Below are positions 33,221 through 41,541 of a DNA stretch of 41,789 nucleotides, one piece after another. Source of the DNA: Terriglobales bacterium. Lineage in GTDB: Bacteria; Acidobacteriota; Terriglobia; Terriglobales; Acidobacteriaceae. Where the stretch lies: contig JACPNP010000028.1 in assembly GCA_016185365.1 (NCBI GenBank), forward strand, positions 106,454-148,242, written 5' to 3'. Each line of letters opens with the position of its first letter. Position 1 is the first letter of the stretch. The notes under the pieces are model-generated. The model was given only the letters and a program-made list of their open reading frames with translations. It was not told the DNA's origin and searched no databases. A program made the translations under genes and the position numbers.

Positions 33221-35170
33221 TCAATCCTGGATGGCCACGACGGAGGAGATCTCCTCCCACTCCTGCATCAGACCGGTCAGGTCCGCGCGATAGATCTTCA
33301 ATTGTTCGTTCTGTCGATTGCTCTCCGCCAGGCTCTCAAAGCTGAGCAACCGTGTCTCGCAGTCGCGGATGCCGGCTTCCAGCCGCTCGATCTCCTCTTC
33401 GATCTGCTCCAGGCGTTCCGTCAACTGCTTCCGCTTGATCGGATTCAGGCGCTTCTTGCGCGGCCCGCCATTCGTTTCGACCGGAGTCGCTGGCGCGGGC
33501 TGCGCCGGGTCTTGCGTTTCCTCGGGCGGCGCCTCGCCGGAGTGTGACTTTCGGTAGAGGTAATCTTCATAGTTTCCCGGGAACACGGCCACATCGCCTC
33601 CACCGATCTCGAACACCCGGGTCGCCAGCTTGTCGATGAAATAACGGTCATGCGAGACGAACACCACCGTGCCCGTGAACGCCGCCAATGCTTCCAGCAG
33701 CGTGTCTTTCGCGCGGAGGTCAAGATGGTTGGTCGGTTCGTCAAGCAATAGGAAGTTGGAAGGATGCATCAGCATCTTCGCCAAGGCATAGCGGTTGCGC
33801 TCGCCGCCGGAAAGCACGCCGATGGGCTTGAACACATCCTCACCGCTGAACAGGAAACATCCCAACAGATTGCGCAGCTCGGTCTGCGTCGCCCGCGGCG
33901 CCACCCGCTCCAAGTCTTCCAGCATGCGCGAGGTTGGGTCGAGCTCTTTGTATTGGTCTTGCGCGAAGTAGTCGGCTTCGACGTTGTGGCCCAGCTTCAG
34001 AGTCCCTGCGTTGGGGGCCTCGCTTCCCGCAAGCAGCTTGATCAGGGTGGACTTACCCGCGCCATTCGGCCCCACCAGCGCGATCCGGTCCCCGCGTTCG
34101 ATGTTGAACCGGGCCTTGCGGAACACTACGGTACTGCCGTATCGCTTCTCCAGCTCTGCGCATTCCACCACCAGACGGCCGCTGGGCTGAGGCTGCGGAA
34201 ACTTGAAATGCACGGTCTTTTCGTCCGGCGGGACCTCGATGCGCTCGATCTTTTCCAATTCCTTGATCCGGCTCTGCACCTGCTTCGCTTTGGTCGCCTG
34301 ATAACGGAACCGGTTGATGAAGGATTCCAGGTGCTCGATCTTCTCCCGTTGGTTCTTGTACGCGGCCTCGATCTGGTCCCGGCGCATCTGCTTCTCCGCC
34401 AGGTATTTCTCATAATTGCCGGTGTAGAAATGCACTTTCTTGTTCCAGATCTCAAGGGTTTTCTTGACGGTCACATCAAGAAAATACCGGTCATGCGAGA
34501 TCAGCACGTACGCGTAGGGATAGCTCCACAAAAAATCTTCCAGCCAGTTCCGGGTCTCAAGGTCCAGATGGTTCGTGGGCTCGTCCAGTAACAGGAGATT
34601 CGGTTTCTGCAAGAGCAGCTTGGCCAGAGCGATACGCATCTGCCACCCGCCGGAGAACTCCTCCGTCTGCCGCGCCCAGTCTTCCTTGCGGAACCCCAGC
34701 CCGGTCAGCACCGCCCCCACCTGGGCTTCGATGGCATATCCATCGCGCGCGCCGAATTCATGTTCCAGCTTCTGGTAGCGTTCGGCGACTTGCGCATACT
34801 CCTGGCCCTCATGGTCGAGCTCACTCATCTTACGGGTGAGCGCTTCCATCTCTTCTTCCATCTGGCGCAGTCCGGCGAATACCGACATACACTCGGCGAA
34901 GATGGTCTTCCCGGCCAGCGTAAGTCCGTCTTGTGGCAAATAGCCAAAGGTGATGCCTTTGGTCGTTTGCATGGTGCCGTGATCGAGGGATTCGCTCCCG
35001 CCCAGGACTTTCAGCAGTGTGGACTTTCCCGTGCCGTTGGCGCCGACGATGCCCACGCGGTCCTGCGGCGTGATCAGCCAGTCCAGTCCCTCGAACAGGA
35101 CCTTGGGGCCGTACCGTTTCCCGGCTTGGGTGAGTTGGATCACTCCTTCCAGTGTAAATTCCCGAAGCAC
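33221..35170 (-). CDS. ABC-F family ATPase
   Basis: Soluble twin ATPase of the ABC-F family, which acts on ribosomes rather than in transport. Two nucleotide-binding domains carry Walker A GANGTGKST (about 43-51) and GPNGAGKST (about 364-372), signatures FSGGWQMRIALAK and LSGGERNRYALAK, and Walker B NLLLLDEPTNHLD and NFLLLDEPTNHLD. The linker between them (about 250-325, MRRDQIEAAYKNQREKIEHLESFINRFRYQATKA) is the ABC-F P-site tRNA interaction segment, and a coiled-coil tail (about 585-640) ends the 649 residues. It is closest to YdiF/YheS/Uup types by general look. The GTG start at 35170 has no ribosome binding site; the GTG nine codons on (VIQLTQAGKRYG) is a good alternative. Confidence 0.92.
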   Translation of the reverse strand: MLREFTLEGVIQLTQAGKRYGPKVLFEGLDWLITPQDRVGIVGANGTGKSTLLKVLGGSESLDHGTMQTTKGITFGYLPQDGLTLAGKTIFAECMSVFAGLRQMEEEMEALTRKMSELDHEGQEYAQVAERYQKLEHEFGARDGYAIEAQVGAVLTGLGFRKEDWARQTEEFSGGWQMRIALAKLLLQKPNLLLLDEPTNHLDLETRNWLEDFLWSYPYAYVLISHDRYFLDVTVKKTLEIWNKKVHFYTGNYEKYLAEKQMRRDQIEAAYKNQREKIEHLESFINRFRYQATKAKQVQSRIKELEKIERIEVPPDEKTVHFKFPQPQPSGRLVVECAELEKRYGSTVVFRKARFNIERGDRIALVGPNGAGKSTLIKLLAGSEAPNAGTLKLGHNVEADYFAQDQYKELDPTSRMLEDLERVAPRATQTELRNLLGCFLFSGEDVFKPIGVLSGGERNRYALAKMLMHPSNFLLLDEPTNHLDLRAKDTLLEALAAFTGTVVFVSHDRYFIDKLATRVFEIGGGDVAVFPGNYEDYLYRKSHSGEAPPEETQDPAQPAPATPVETNGGPRKKRLNPIKRKQLTERLEQIEEEIERLEAGIRDCETRLLSFESLAESNRQNEQLKIYRADLTGLMQEWEEISSVVAIQD

Positions 35171-35218
35171 TCTGCGCCGGAAAGTGGAATGTTAGGATGT
35201 AGCCGGTCATTTGCTTCG

Positions 35219-35404
35219 ATGCATTTCCGGTTGCGACCCTCCCACCGTGCCATCTGCTTCTTTCTTTTGCTCCCTGTCGCTCATTCAGCGTTTGCCGCCC
35301 AACCGCTTTCGGGGAACGGCACGGTCGCCACGGTGGAGACGGAATATTCTGTAAGTTCTGGCGACATCCTGTTCAGCCGTGACCCGGGTCACAGCCTCAC
35401 TTGA
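35219..35404 (+). CDS. Possible small exported protein (61 aa)
   Basis: The ATG frame encodes a convincing signal peptide: basic start MHFRLRPSHRA, hydrophobic core ICFFLLLPVAHSAFA and a likely AFA cleavage site, leaving a mature part of only about 35 residues (GNGTVATVETEYSVSSGDI). There is no clear ribosome binding site; a TAGGAT box lies about 20 bases before the ATG. It could be a real small secreted protein or the stump of a longer one. I do not recognise the mature part. Confidence 0.4.
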   Translation: MHFRLRPSHRAICFFLLLPVAHSAFAAQPLSGNGTVATVETEYSVSSGDILFSRDPGHSLT

Positions 35405-35444
35405 CGCAGTTGTTTAGTCTGAAGTCGTCGCAGTGGAGGTGAAT

Positions 35445-35513
35445 ATGCCCACAGCCAAGAGAAACCTCGGCAAGGTAAGACCGAAGAAGACCTTTGCCCA
35501 GACCAAACGGTAA
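35445..35513 (+). CDS. Possible 22-aa basic peptide
   Basis: A GGAGG (35435-35439) five bases before ATG opens a 22-codon frame, beginning MPTAKRNLGKVR and ending QTKR, with about a third basic residues. The strong ribosome binding site is the only support. A different frame downstream reads DQAFGKVEGKTGN, faintly like a CsbD-family stress protein, so the region may be decayed. Confidence 0.25.
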   Translation: MPTAKRNLGKVRPKKTFAQTKR

Positions 35514-35627
35514 GCGGTCGCTCGCGCGACCAGGCTTTCGGCAAAGTTGAAGGCAAAACCGGAAACACCGGTGAAACCGGGCGACATCGAATGCTGACGT
35601 TGTAACGCTCCCTTTCAGGACCAGCCC

Positions 35628-36644
35628 ATGGCTGCCACCGATCAGCGCCAAGGCGCCGCGACTGCAGAAGCGCTTCGCGCCCTCACCGGGCTGATGCGCG
35701 CCGAAGCGGAACGCCGCCTTGCGGACGAAGGTCCCAACGAACTCCCCCGCCAGAAGCGCCGGAGTATGGTGCGCATCGCGTTCGACACCCTGCGCGAGCC
35801 CATGTTTCTATTGCTGATTGCCGCCGGAGCGATCCATCTCCTGCTCGGCGATCCGCACGAATCCCTTCTTCTGTTCCTCGCCATCCTTCTGATCATCGGC
35901 ATAGAGATGTTCCAGGAACGTCGCACGGAAGGTGCGTTGGATGCCTTGCGTGACCTGGCCAGTCCGCGCGCCCAGGTCTTGCGCGATGGCCGAGTCGTTC
36001 GTGTCCCGGGCCGCGAAGTAGTACGCGGTGACGTCATTGTGGTGGAAGAAGGTGACCGCGTGCCCGCGGATGCTGCGCTGGTATGGAGCTCGAACCTCGC
36101 CGCCGATGAGTCTCTGCTTACAGGGGAATCCGTTCCCGTGCGCAAGTTGGCGACCCACACCCGGCCGGTTGCATCCGCCGATCCGGGCGGCGACGATTCT
36201 CCTTATCTTTTTTCCGGCACGTTGCTCGTGAGTGGACACGGCGTTGCTACCGTGCTGCGCACCGGCGTGCGCACGGAGATGGGCCGTATCGGCCGGCGCC
36301 TGCAGACTGTGGTGACCGAAGATACGCTGCTACGCCGCGAGGTCCGGCGCTTGGTCCGGATCTTCGGTTTCCTCGGCCTGCTCCTTTGCCTTACCGTGGG
36401 CGGGCTCTACGCCTGGCAGGCGCGCAATCTGCTTAAAGGGCTGCTGGCCGGAGTCACCCTGGCCATCAGCATGATCCCGGAAGAGTTCCCTGTCGTGCTT
36501 ACCATCTTTCTTGCGCTTGGCGCCTGGCGGATGGCGCGGCGCCGCGTGTTGGCTCGTCATATGCAGGCCATCGAGACCCTCGGAGCGGCCACGGTCCTCT
36601 GTGTGGACAAGACCGGCACCCTCACCCTGAATCAGATGGCGTGA
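35628..36644 (+). CDS. Cation P-type ATPase, N-terminal half (split gene)
   Basis: Residues 1-338 of a P-type cation pump: cation ATPase N-domain, TM1-2 (about 58-100), actuator domain with LLTGESVPV (TGES loop, about 163-171), TM3-4 with IPEEFPVVLTIF (about 283-294), and the phosphorylation site CVDKTGTLT (about 325-333, D327). The frame stops six residues after DKTGTLT. The other half follows in the -1 frame with a 4-base overlap. ATG has AGGA seven bases upstream. The IPEEFP motif fits PMA/calcium-type pumps rather than heavy-metal ones; the ion is not known. Alone this half lacks the ATP-binding domain and cannot pump. Confidence 0.85.
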   Translation: MAATDQRQGAATAEALRALTGLMRAEAERRLADEGPNELPRQKRRSMVRIAFDTLREPMFLLLIAAGAIHLLLGDPHESLLLFLAILLIIGIEMFQERRTEGALDALRDLASPRAQVLRDGRVVRVPGREVVRGDVIVVEEGDRVPADAALVWSSNLAADESLLTGESVPVRKLATHTRPVASADPGGDDSPYLFSGTLLVSGHGVATVLRTGVRTEMGRIGRRLQTVVTEDTLLRREVRRLVRIFGFLGLLLCLTVGGLYAWQARNLLKGLLAGVTLAISMIPEEFPVVLTIFLALGAWRMARRRVLARHMQAIETLGAATVLCVDKTGTLTLNQMA

Positions 36645-38176
36645 GCAGTGGTTCGTTGCCGGTGGAATTCCAGGAACTGCTCGAATCCAGCGTGCTTGCC
36701 AGCAAGATCCATCCCGTGGACCCGATGGAGATCGCGTTCCATCGCCTGCAACAGGAACAACCGTCGGAATCTCGCAATGGGCGCGCATACTGGGAGTTGG
36801 CGCGGGAGTATCCATTGACCTCGGACCTGCTCGCGATGTCGCGCGCCTGGCGCGCGCCGGACACGGATGGCCATGTGGTCGCAGCCAAGGGCGCGCCCGA
36901 AGCCATCTTCGAACTGTGTCATCTGGACGACGCGGAGAGGGAGACATTGGCCGCTCAGTTTGCGTGTATGGCAGGGGAAGGCTTGCGCGTGCTCGGCGTG
37001 GCCCGGGCGCATTCCGGCACTCCGGGGCTGCCCCATCATCAGCGCGAGTTCGAGTTTGCGTTTCTCGGACTGATCGGTCTCGAAGATCCGGTCCGCCCTG
37101 GAGTGCCCGAAGCGGTGCGCGAATGCCATACTGCCGGCATCCGCGTGGTGATGATCACGGGAGATTCCCCGCTCACGGCGCGCCGCATCGCGGAAGAGAC
37201 CGGCCTTGATCACGTGGGAGGCGTGGTCACAGGCGCGGAACTCGAGAGAATGGGCGAAGCGGAAAGGCAGCGCTGCGTCCGCGGCACGAATGTCTTCGCC
37301 CGTGTTCGCCCGGAACAGAAGCTGCGCCTGGTGGAGGAGTTGAAAGCGGCAGGACACATCACCGCAATGACCGGCGATGGCGTGAACGACGCGCCTGCGC
37401 TAAAGGCCGCGCATATCGGCATCGCCATGGGAAAGCGCGGTACCGACGTGGCCCGCGAGGCCGCATCCCTCGTCCTGCTCGATGATGACTTCACTTCGAT
37501 CGTCGCCGCGGTGCGCATGGGGCGCCGCATCTATGACAATTTGAAACGCGCCATGGCCTACATTGTCGCTCTCCATGTTCCTCTGGCCGGCGTCGCCTTC
37601 CTGCCCCTGCTGTTCGGCTGGCCCTTGGTGCTCTTCCCCGTGCACATTGTCTTCTTCGAGATTGTCACTGACCCCGCTTGCTCGATCGCATTCGAATCCG
37701 AGCCGGAGGACCCGGAGATCATGGCCCGCCCGCCTCGCGACGCCTCCCAGCCGACTCTGTCTCTGCGCGTGGCTGCCGTGGCGCTTTTGCAAGGTGGCGC
37801 CGTCCTCGCCTGTGTGATGGCAGTGTTATGGATGGGGATGTGGCGCGGTGCGGGTGAGAGAGAAGTCCGCGCCTTGGTCTTTACCACCATGATCATGGCC
37901 AACGCCGGATTGATCCTGGCCAACCGCTCCTGGACGCACACTCTGCCCAGCCGACGCACCCAGCCGAATCCGGCCGTGTGGTGGATCACCGGGGGCGCGA
38001 TGCTGCTGCTCGCACTGGTTCACGCCACACCCATGCTGCGTGACCTGTTCAGTTTCAGCCCGCTGACTTGGACTGAGATTGCGATCTGTTTCGTCGCCGC
38101 GAATGTCAGTGTTGTGTGGTTTGAAGGCTTGAAGCTATTGGGTATTCCTACACGTATGCTTGGAATAGGTCGTTAA
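36641..38176 (+). CDS. Cation P-type ATPase, C-terminal half (split gene)
   Basis: 511 residues in the -1 frame relative to the first half. They start at the nucleotide-binding domain (FQELLESSVLASKIHPVDPMEIAF, AAKGAPEAIFELC), continue with the phosphorylation-domain motifs MITGDSPLTARRIAEETG and MTGDGVNDAPALKAAHIGIAMG, and finish with about six transmembrane helices (FVIIF-like FFEIVTDPACSIAFESEP). The GTG at 36641 has no ribosome binding site and overlaps the upstream TGA. Compared with my memory of the family, about 10-20 residues after NQMAV are also missing, which suggests a small frameshifting deletion. Together the halves are 849 residues, a little short of a whole pump. Possibly a pseudogene, a two-piece protein or a sequence error. 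Confidence 0.8.
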   Translation: MSSGSLPVEFQELLESSVLASKIHPVDPMEIAFHRLQQEQPSESRNGRAYWELAREYPLTSDLLAMSRAWRAPDTDGHVVAAKGAPEAIFELCHLDDAERETLAAQFACMAGEGLRVLGVARAHSGTPGLPHHQREFEFAFLGLIGLEDPVRPGVPEAVRECHTAGIRVVMITGDSPLTARRIAEETGLDHVGGVVTGAELERMGEAERQRCVRGTNVFARVRPEQKLRLVEELKAAGHITAMTGDGVNDAPALKAAHIGIAMGKRGTDVAREAASLVLLDDDFTSIVAAVRMGRRIYDNLKRAMAYIVALHVPLAGVAFLPLLFGWPLVLFPVHIVFFEIVTDPACSIAFESEPEDPEIMARPPRDASQPTLSLRVAAVALLQGGAVLACVMAVLWMGMWRGAGEREVRALVFTTMIMANAGLILANRSWTHTLPSRRTQPNPAVWWITGGAMLLLALVHATPMLRDLFSFSPLTWTEIAICFVAANVSVVWFEGLKLLGIPTRMLGIGR

Positions 38177-38339
38177 GACTGCCCAAAACAGTCTCCGGCC
38201 CATCCGTTCCGCGACTCGCTACGCTCGCAAGTCCCCGGCAGCACGAGCCTGCTCTTTCCATCGATCCGATCCGTTGTCCCATCTCTACCCATGCTCGTTT
38301 CACCTGGATGCGAAAAATAGGACTCGATCCGGCGGCGGA
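38177..38339. other. Convergent spacer between P-type ATPase and ABC permease
   Basis: 163 bases with a weak GACTG-type hairpin after the ATPase stop, no T-run, and the terminator of the ABC operon at its right end. A short segment GCGACTCGCTACGCTCGC (38211-38228) resembles part of the repeat at the right edge of the window. Confidence 0.35.
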
Positions 38340-38341
38340 TC
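38313..38341 (-). terminator. Terminator-like hairpin of the ABC operon
   Basis: On the minus strand GATCCG-CCGC-CGGATC overlaps the permease stop codon and is followed seven bases later by TATTTTT. The stem is short and the T-run is offset, so strength is uncertain. Confidence 0.45.
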
Positions 38342-39272
38342 AGATCGGGCCACGAGCGCGGCGCAGCCGGACCGCTGCCGCAAGGAACACCGTAGCCAGC
38401 ACAAGTCCGATCCACAGTCCGGGCCTGCTCAGTAACTCTCCCGGCGGGAGCTGTGTCATCGGATCGGTCGCGAACCCTCCCGTCGGCGTCAGGTCGAGTC
38501 TCTCCGGGCCGAAGAAGCGGTAGCGCAGCATGGCGCCGAAATACGAGGAGTTGAAGGCGACCTTCTCGATGATGTTGATCGCAATGAGCGGCAAGGAGGC
38601 CCATAGGATGGGCGCGCGTCGCGCCCAGGCCGAGACCATCAGGAAATAGCCGTAGATAGGCGCATACCAAAGCACGTGCCCGATCATCAGGTGATAGAGC
38701 AACATCGTGGACATGTGCCCCAACTGCAGCTGCTTCCACAGGATCGAAGCGTCGAGACCGCTCGCCACCAGCACCGTACTGCTCAACAGCAGCATGAGGA
38801 TCTGCGTGGCGACGGTGACGGCGAAACTGAGCAGGGGCAGGACCACGATGGGGATGCTCGCCTTTGCCAACACGGTCGTAAGATCGGAGACCGGCAGCGA
38901 TTTCCAGAACAGGATGCTGCGGTCGCGGCGCTCGCCCTGCAGCGCATCCAGGGAGTAGAGGATCCCGACGAGGAATGTGATCCCCATGATCAGGAGTGCG
39001 GCGAAGCTGTACGGTTGCTCGATCAATTCGTGCTGTTTCATCGGGTCAAGCCCAAGCATGTCACGCATGCGGTTCGGCAGGGTGATCAGGCTGATCAGGA
39101 ACGCGAACAGATAGACCCCGGCCACGGCCAGCGGCGCAACGTAGATCGAACGGTACTCCCAGAATTCGCGTCGCACGGACCAGTAGAGGAGCTCAGGCGC
39201 GGGGATGACCGTGGACGGATTCACCTGCGGCTCCGGCGGAGAGGCGTGCATGGCATTCGCGGGGGTATTCAT
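38340..39272 (-). CDS. ABC-2 type transporter permease
   Basis: A 310-residue membrane protein with a 28-residue soluble start and about six to seven hydrophobic helices (near 45-62, 92-110, 137-160, 163-180, 210-232, 233-250, 286-303). No transport motif identifies the cargo. The ATG overlaps the stop of the ATPase gene by four bases (ATGA), so the two form one transporter. It is last in the four-gene operon headed by the secreted protein at 41.2 kb. Confidence 0.85.
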   Translation of the reverse strand: MNTPANAMHASPPEPQVNPSTVIPAPELLYWSVRREFWEYRSIYVAPLAVAGVYLFAFLISLITLPNRMRDMLGLDPMKQHELIEQPYSFAALLIMGITFLVGILYSLDALQGERRDRSILFWKSLPVSDLTTVLAKASIPIVVLPLLSFAVTVATQILMLLLSSTVLVASGLDASILWKQLQLGHMSTMLLYHLMIGHVLWYAPIYGYFLMVSAWARRAPILWASLPLIAINIIEKVAFNSSYFGAMLRYRFFGPERLDLTPTGGFATDPMTQLPPGELLSRPGLWIGLVLATVFLAAAVRLRRARGPI

Positions 39273-40147
39273 CGCGCCCCTCCTTGGGTCGGTCCAGGCT
39301 GATTGCTCATGACCGCCACGAACAGGTCGGCGATACTGGGCGTGCGCACGTCCCCTAGGGCGGCGAGCGGCTCCCGGTCGGCTTGATCGAACAGCATGAC
39401 GCTGCGGCCCAGCGCCTGGCGCTCGTGCATCGGCTTGAGTGCCCGGGCCGCGGCGACTCGGTCCGGATGCACGGCCACTTCCAGATAGCCCGACTCCACT
39501 TCCTCCATGCTGTGACTGAAAACGATCCGGCCGCGGTGGATGAACATAAGGTCGGTCAGCACGTGCTCCACCTCTTCCACCTGATGGGTCGTCACCACGA
39601 TGGTCCGGCTGCGGTCGAAGTAATCGTTCAGCAGTGAATCGTAGAACTGCTTGCGATACAGGATGTCGAGGCCCAGGGTCGGCTCGTCCAGCACCAGCAA
39701 GCGCGCGTCGATCGCCATGATCAGCGCGAGGTGCAGTTGCGTGACCATGCCTTTCGACAGATCTTTCACCCGGCTGCGATGCCGAATGTCGGTCTTCGCC
39801 AGGAAACCTTCCGCTTTCGCGCGGTCGAATCGCGGATGCACGCCGGCCACGTAGTCGAGCGCCTGTGAGACTTTGATCCAGCGCGGCAGCACGGCGACAT
39901 CGGCGATGAAGCAGACATCGCGCATGAGCTGGTCGCGCTCGGTCCAGGGGTCTCGCCCCATCACTTTCAATTCTCCCTCGTACGGGGTGAGGCCAAGGAT
40001 AGTGTTGAGCGCGGTGGTTTTTCCGGCGCCATTCGGACCGATAAGGCCAAGGATGCGGCCCTCTTCCACCCGCAGATCCACGCCGTCCAGCGCCAGGGTC
40101 GTGCCGAAGGCCTTGCGGAGCCCGCGGGCTTCTATGTATGCCGTCAC
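39269..40147 (-). CDS. ABC transporter ATP-binding protein, YtrB-like
   Basis: A 292-residue ATPase with Walker A GPNGAGKTT (37-45), signature LSKGM (about 128-132, in place of LSGGQ) and Walker B LLVLDEPTLGLD (about 149-160), then the H-loop VVTTHQVEEVEH. The SKGM signature is typical of YtrB-like ATPases that pair with GntR/YtrA regulators. The C-terminal 80 residues are an extra domain of unknown role. The GTG start lies one base after the stop of the gntR gene. Confidence 0.9.
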   Translation of the reverse strand: MTAYIEARGLRKAFGTTLALDGVDLRVEEGRILGLIGPNGAGKTTALNTILGLTPYEGELKVMGRDPWTERDQLMRDVCFIADVAVLPRWIKVSQALDYVAGVHPRFDRAKAEGFLAKTDIRHRSRVKDLSKGMVTQLHLALIMAIDARLLVLDEPTLGLDILYRKQFYDSLLNDYFDRSRTIVVTTHQVEEVEHVLTDLMFIHRGRIVFSHSMEEVESGYLEVAVHPDRVAAARALKPMHERQALGRSVMLFDQADREPLAALGDVRTPSIADLFVAVMSNQPGPTQGGAR

Positions 40148-40148
40148 T

Positions 40149-40544
40149 TCAGCGCTCCTCCTCGTCTTTCTTGTTGGCTTTCGATTTCGGGCCGGTCGCG
40201 CCGTCGAGTAATTCTTCCGCCTTCAGGCCGAGCCGTTGGATCGTGGCGCTGATCCGGGGCCATTCTTCACCCAGGAACTTCTGCCGTTCGCCTTCCAGCA
40301 ACAGATTGCGGGCCCCGGCATTGATGAACATGCCGAGGCCGCGCCGCGACTCGATCAGGCCCTCATCCACCAGTTGCTGGTAGCCCTTCAGGACCGTGAG
40401 CGGATTCACCCGATATTCGGCCGCGACCGTGCGCACCGAGGGCAGCGGATCGCCTTCCTTGAGGACCCCCTCGAGGATCATCGCGACGACGCGGTCCCGC
40501 AGCTGGCGGTAGATCGGCTGACTGTCATTCCATTCACGGTCCAT
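40149..40544 (-). CDS. GntR-family regulator, YtrA subfamily
   Basis: A 131-residue repressor with an N-terminal GntR winged helix (about 6-78: PIYRQLRDRVVAMILEGVLKEGDPLPSVRTVAAEYRVNPLTVLKGYQQL) and only a short C-terminal helix region, the mark of the YtrA subfamily. Such genes usually control the ABC transporter beside them. A 20-bp palindrome in the promoter of this operon is the likely binding site, making it autoregulatory. AGG lies close before the ATG. The C-terminal tail is lysine- and glutamate-rich. Confidence 0.92.
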   Translation of the reverse strand: MDREWNDSQPIYRQLRDRVVAMILEGVLKEGDPLPSVRTVAAEYRVNPLTVLKGYQQLVDEGLIESRRGLGMFINAGARNLLLEGERQKFLGEEWPRISATIQRLGLKAEELLDGATGPKSKANKKDEEER

Positions 40545-40562
40545 CCTGATCCTCAGAGTACC

Positions 40563-41177
40563 TTAACGGGAGGCGAGGACCGGTTCTTTCGCCCGCTTCA
40601 GGTCAAAGCGCGCGTGGATCGGCGTTTCTCCCACCATGAAAGTCCACTCTTCGATGTGATGGTCGGCGTCGACCACGGTGAATTTGGCATGATGCATGTG
40701 CCCGAACTTCGAGCTCCCGGAGATATCGACAAACTCGAACTCCACCGTTTTTCCGTCCGGCGAGACTTTTCCGATCATGCGCGGCCGGTTGCCGGCGTCA
40801 CAGTAGTGGATCAGGTTGAGCTGGTCGCTATCCAGAAAAACCATCGTGACCGGATGGTCGTAGCGGGTCGCATCCAGTGGCGTACCGGATTCCTGCATCT
40901 CGTGCACCAGCACATTGCCCCGCGACGTGACCCGCATCGTTACTTGCAGCGGCTTCATGTCGGCGCCCATCTGGGCTTTCATGGCTTCTGACATGTCAGT
41001 GGTCACGGGACCTTCCCAGGTTCCCGCCAGTGCTTTCAGTTTCTCGAAGGTCAGCTGCGATTCGGTCTTTTGTGGCTGCGGTTTTGACGCTGTGGACTTT
41101 TGCGCATCGGATTGGGCAAAGGCCGCAGCGGAAATTACAAGCAGTGCGGCGGACATCAGAAAACGAAGGGATTTCAT
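40563..41177 (-). CDS. Secreted protein of unknown function, DUF1579/lipocalin-like
   Basis: A 204-residue protein with a clear signal peptide (MKSLRFLMSAALLVISAAAFA, likely cut after AFA), a Lys/Gln/Ser-rich linker and a beta-rich domain. LKALAGTWEGPVTTD at its start, repeated short strands (VTMRVTSRGNVLVHEM, MVFLDSDQLNLIHYCDAGNRPRM) and EEWTFMVGE at the end recall DUF1579 or lipocalin-type beta-barrels. AGGAG lies eight bases before the ATG. It is first in the operon with the YtrA-like regulator and ABC transporter, 18 bp before gntR, so it may bind the compound that the transporter handles; that is inference. Confidence 0.8.
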   Translation of the reverse strand: MKSLRFLMSAALLVISAAAFAQSDAQKSTASKPQPQKTESQLTFEKLKALAGTWEGPVTTDMSEAMKAQMGADMKPLQVTMRVTSRGNVLVHEMQESGTPLDATRYDHPVTMVFLDSDQLNLIHYCDAGNRPRMIGKVSPDGKTVEFEFVDISGSSKFGHMHHAKFTVVDADHHIEEWTFMVGETPIHARFDLKRAKEPVLASR

Positions 41178-41296
41178 ATTCCATTCTCCTGGCGAATTAG
41201 AATTCTTCTTTTCTTCCTTGCTCGGGCGTTAAGGTCCTGCTCTGGCTCCATGAAGCTTCTGTTGATTCGCCAAAAAAGACCTTAGCGATTCCTAAC

Positions 41297-41332
41297 TGTT
41301 ATAGTTAACTATAACACTAACTCACATGTCAA
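41297..41332 (-). promoter_or_regulatory. Operon promoter with 20-bp palindromic operator
   Basis: TGTTATAGTTAACTATAACA (41297-41316) is a perfect palindrome in an AT-rich segment 120 bases before the secreted-protein gene. On the minus strand TTGACA (41332-41327) lies ten bases upstream of it, so the palindrome covers the -10 position. This is where a repressor would act; the YtrA-like GntR protein of the operon is the obvious candidate. The exact -10 hexamer is unclear. Confidence 0.75.
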
Positions 41333-41541
41333 GCCATTTTTAAGTGTTTTTCTAGATTGCTTGTATCACTATAAAAATAAATGACTTACAGTATGAGCCG
41401 AATGAAACTAAGGAGGGAAAGTGGCATTGCAGGTGGGAGCACTCTGTCGGAACAATAGGATTGGTTACCGGTTGCCGAGGCTTTGAGCCAAAGGCAGGGT
41501 CGAGGGAACCTTACTGTGCGATGGACATGGATCTGAAGGAA
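41333..41541. other. Spacer between the operator and the tandem repeat
   Basis: About 209 bases, AT-rich at the left. AGGAGGG followed by GTG near 41421 opens only an 18-codon frame and is not called. No other feature is seen. Confidence 0.35.

Larger units (their letters stand above)
35171..35627. other. Region with two possible small genes before the P-type ATPase
   Basis: 457 bases between the ABC-F gene and the P-type ATPase. Two short plus-strand frames are listed separately. TAGGAT (35193-35198, plus) and an overlapping TAACAT on the minus strand could be divergent -10 boxes. Nothing else is supported. Confidence 0.35.

Noticed and set aside
35455-35597. CsbD-like protein remnant
   Set aside because: The frame reading DQAFGKVEGKTGN has no start codon and only faint similarity; not enough for a call.
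36620-36645. Programmed -1 frameshift site in the P-type ATPase
   Set aside because: No X-XXY-YYZ slippery heptamer or downstream pseudoknot is visible; a mutation or a sequence error is simpler.
38176-38194. Terminator of the P-type ATPase gene
   Set aside because: The AGACTG/CAGTCT stem is only six pairs and no T-run follows on the plus strand.
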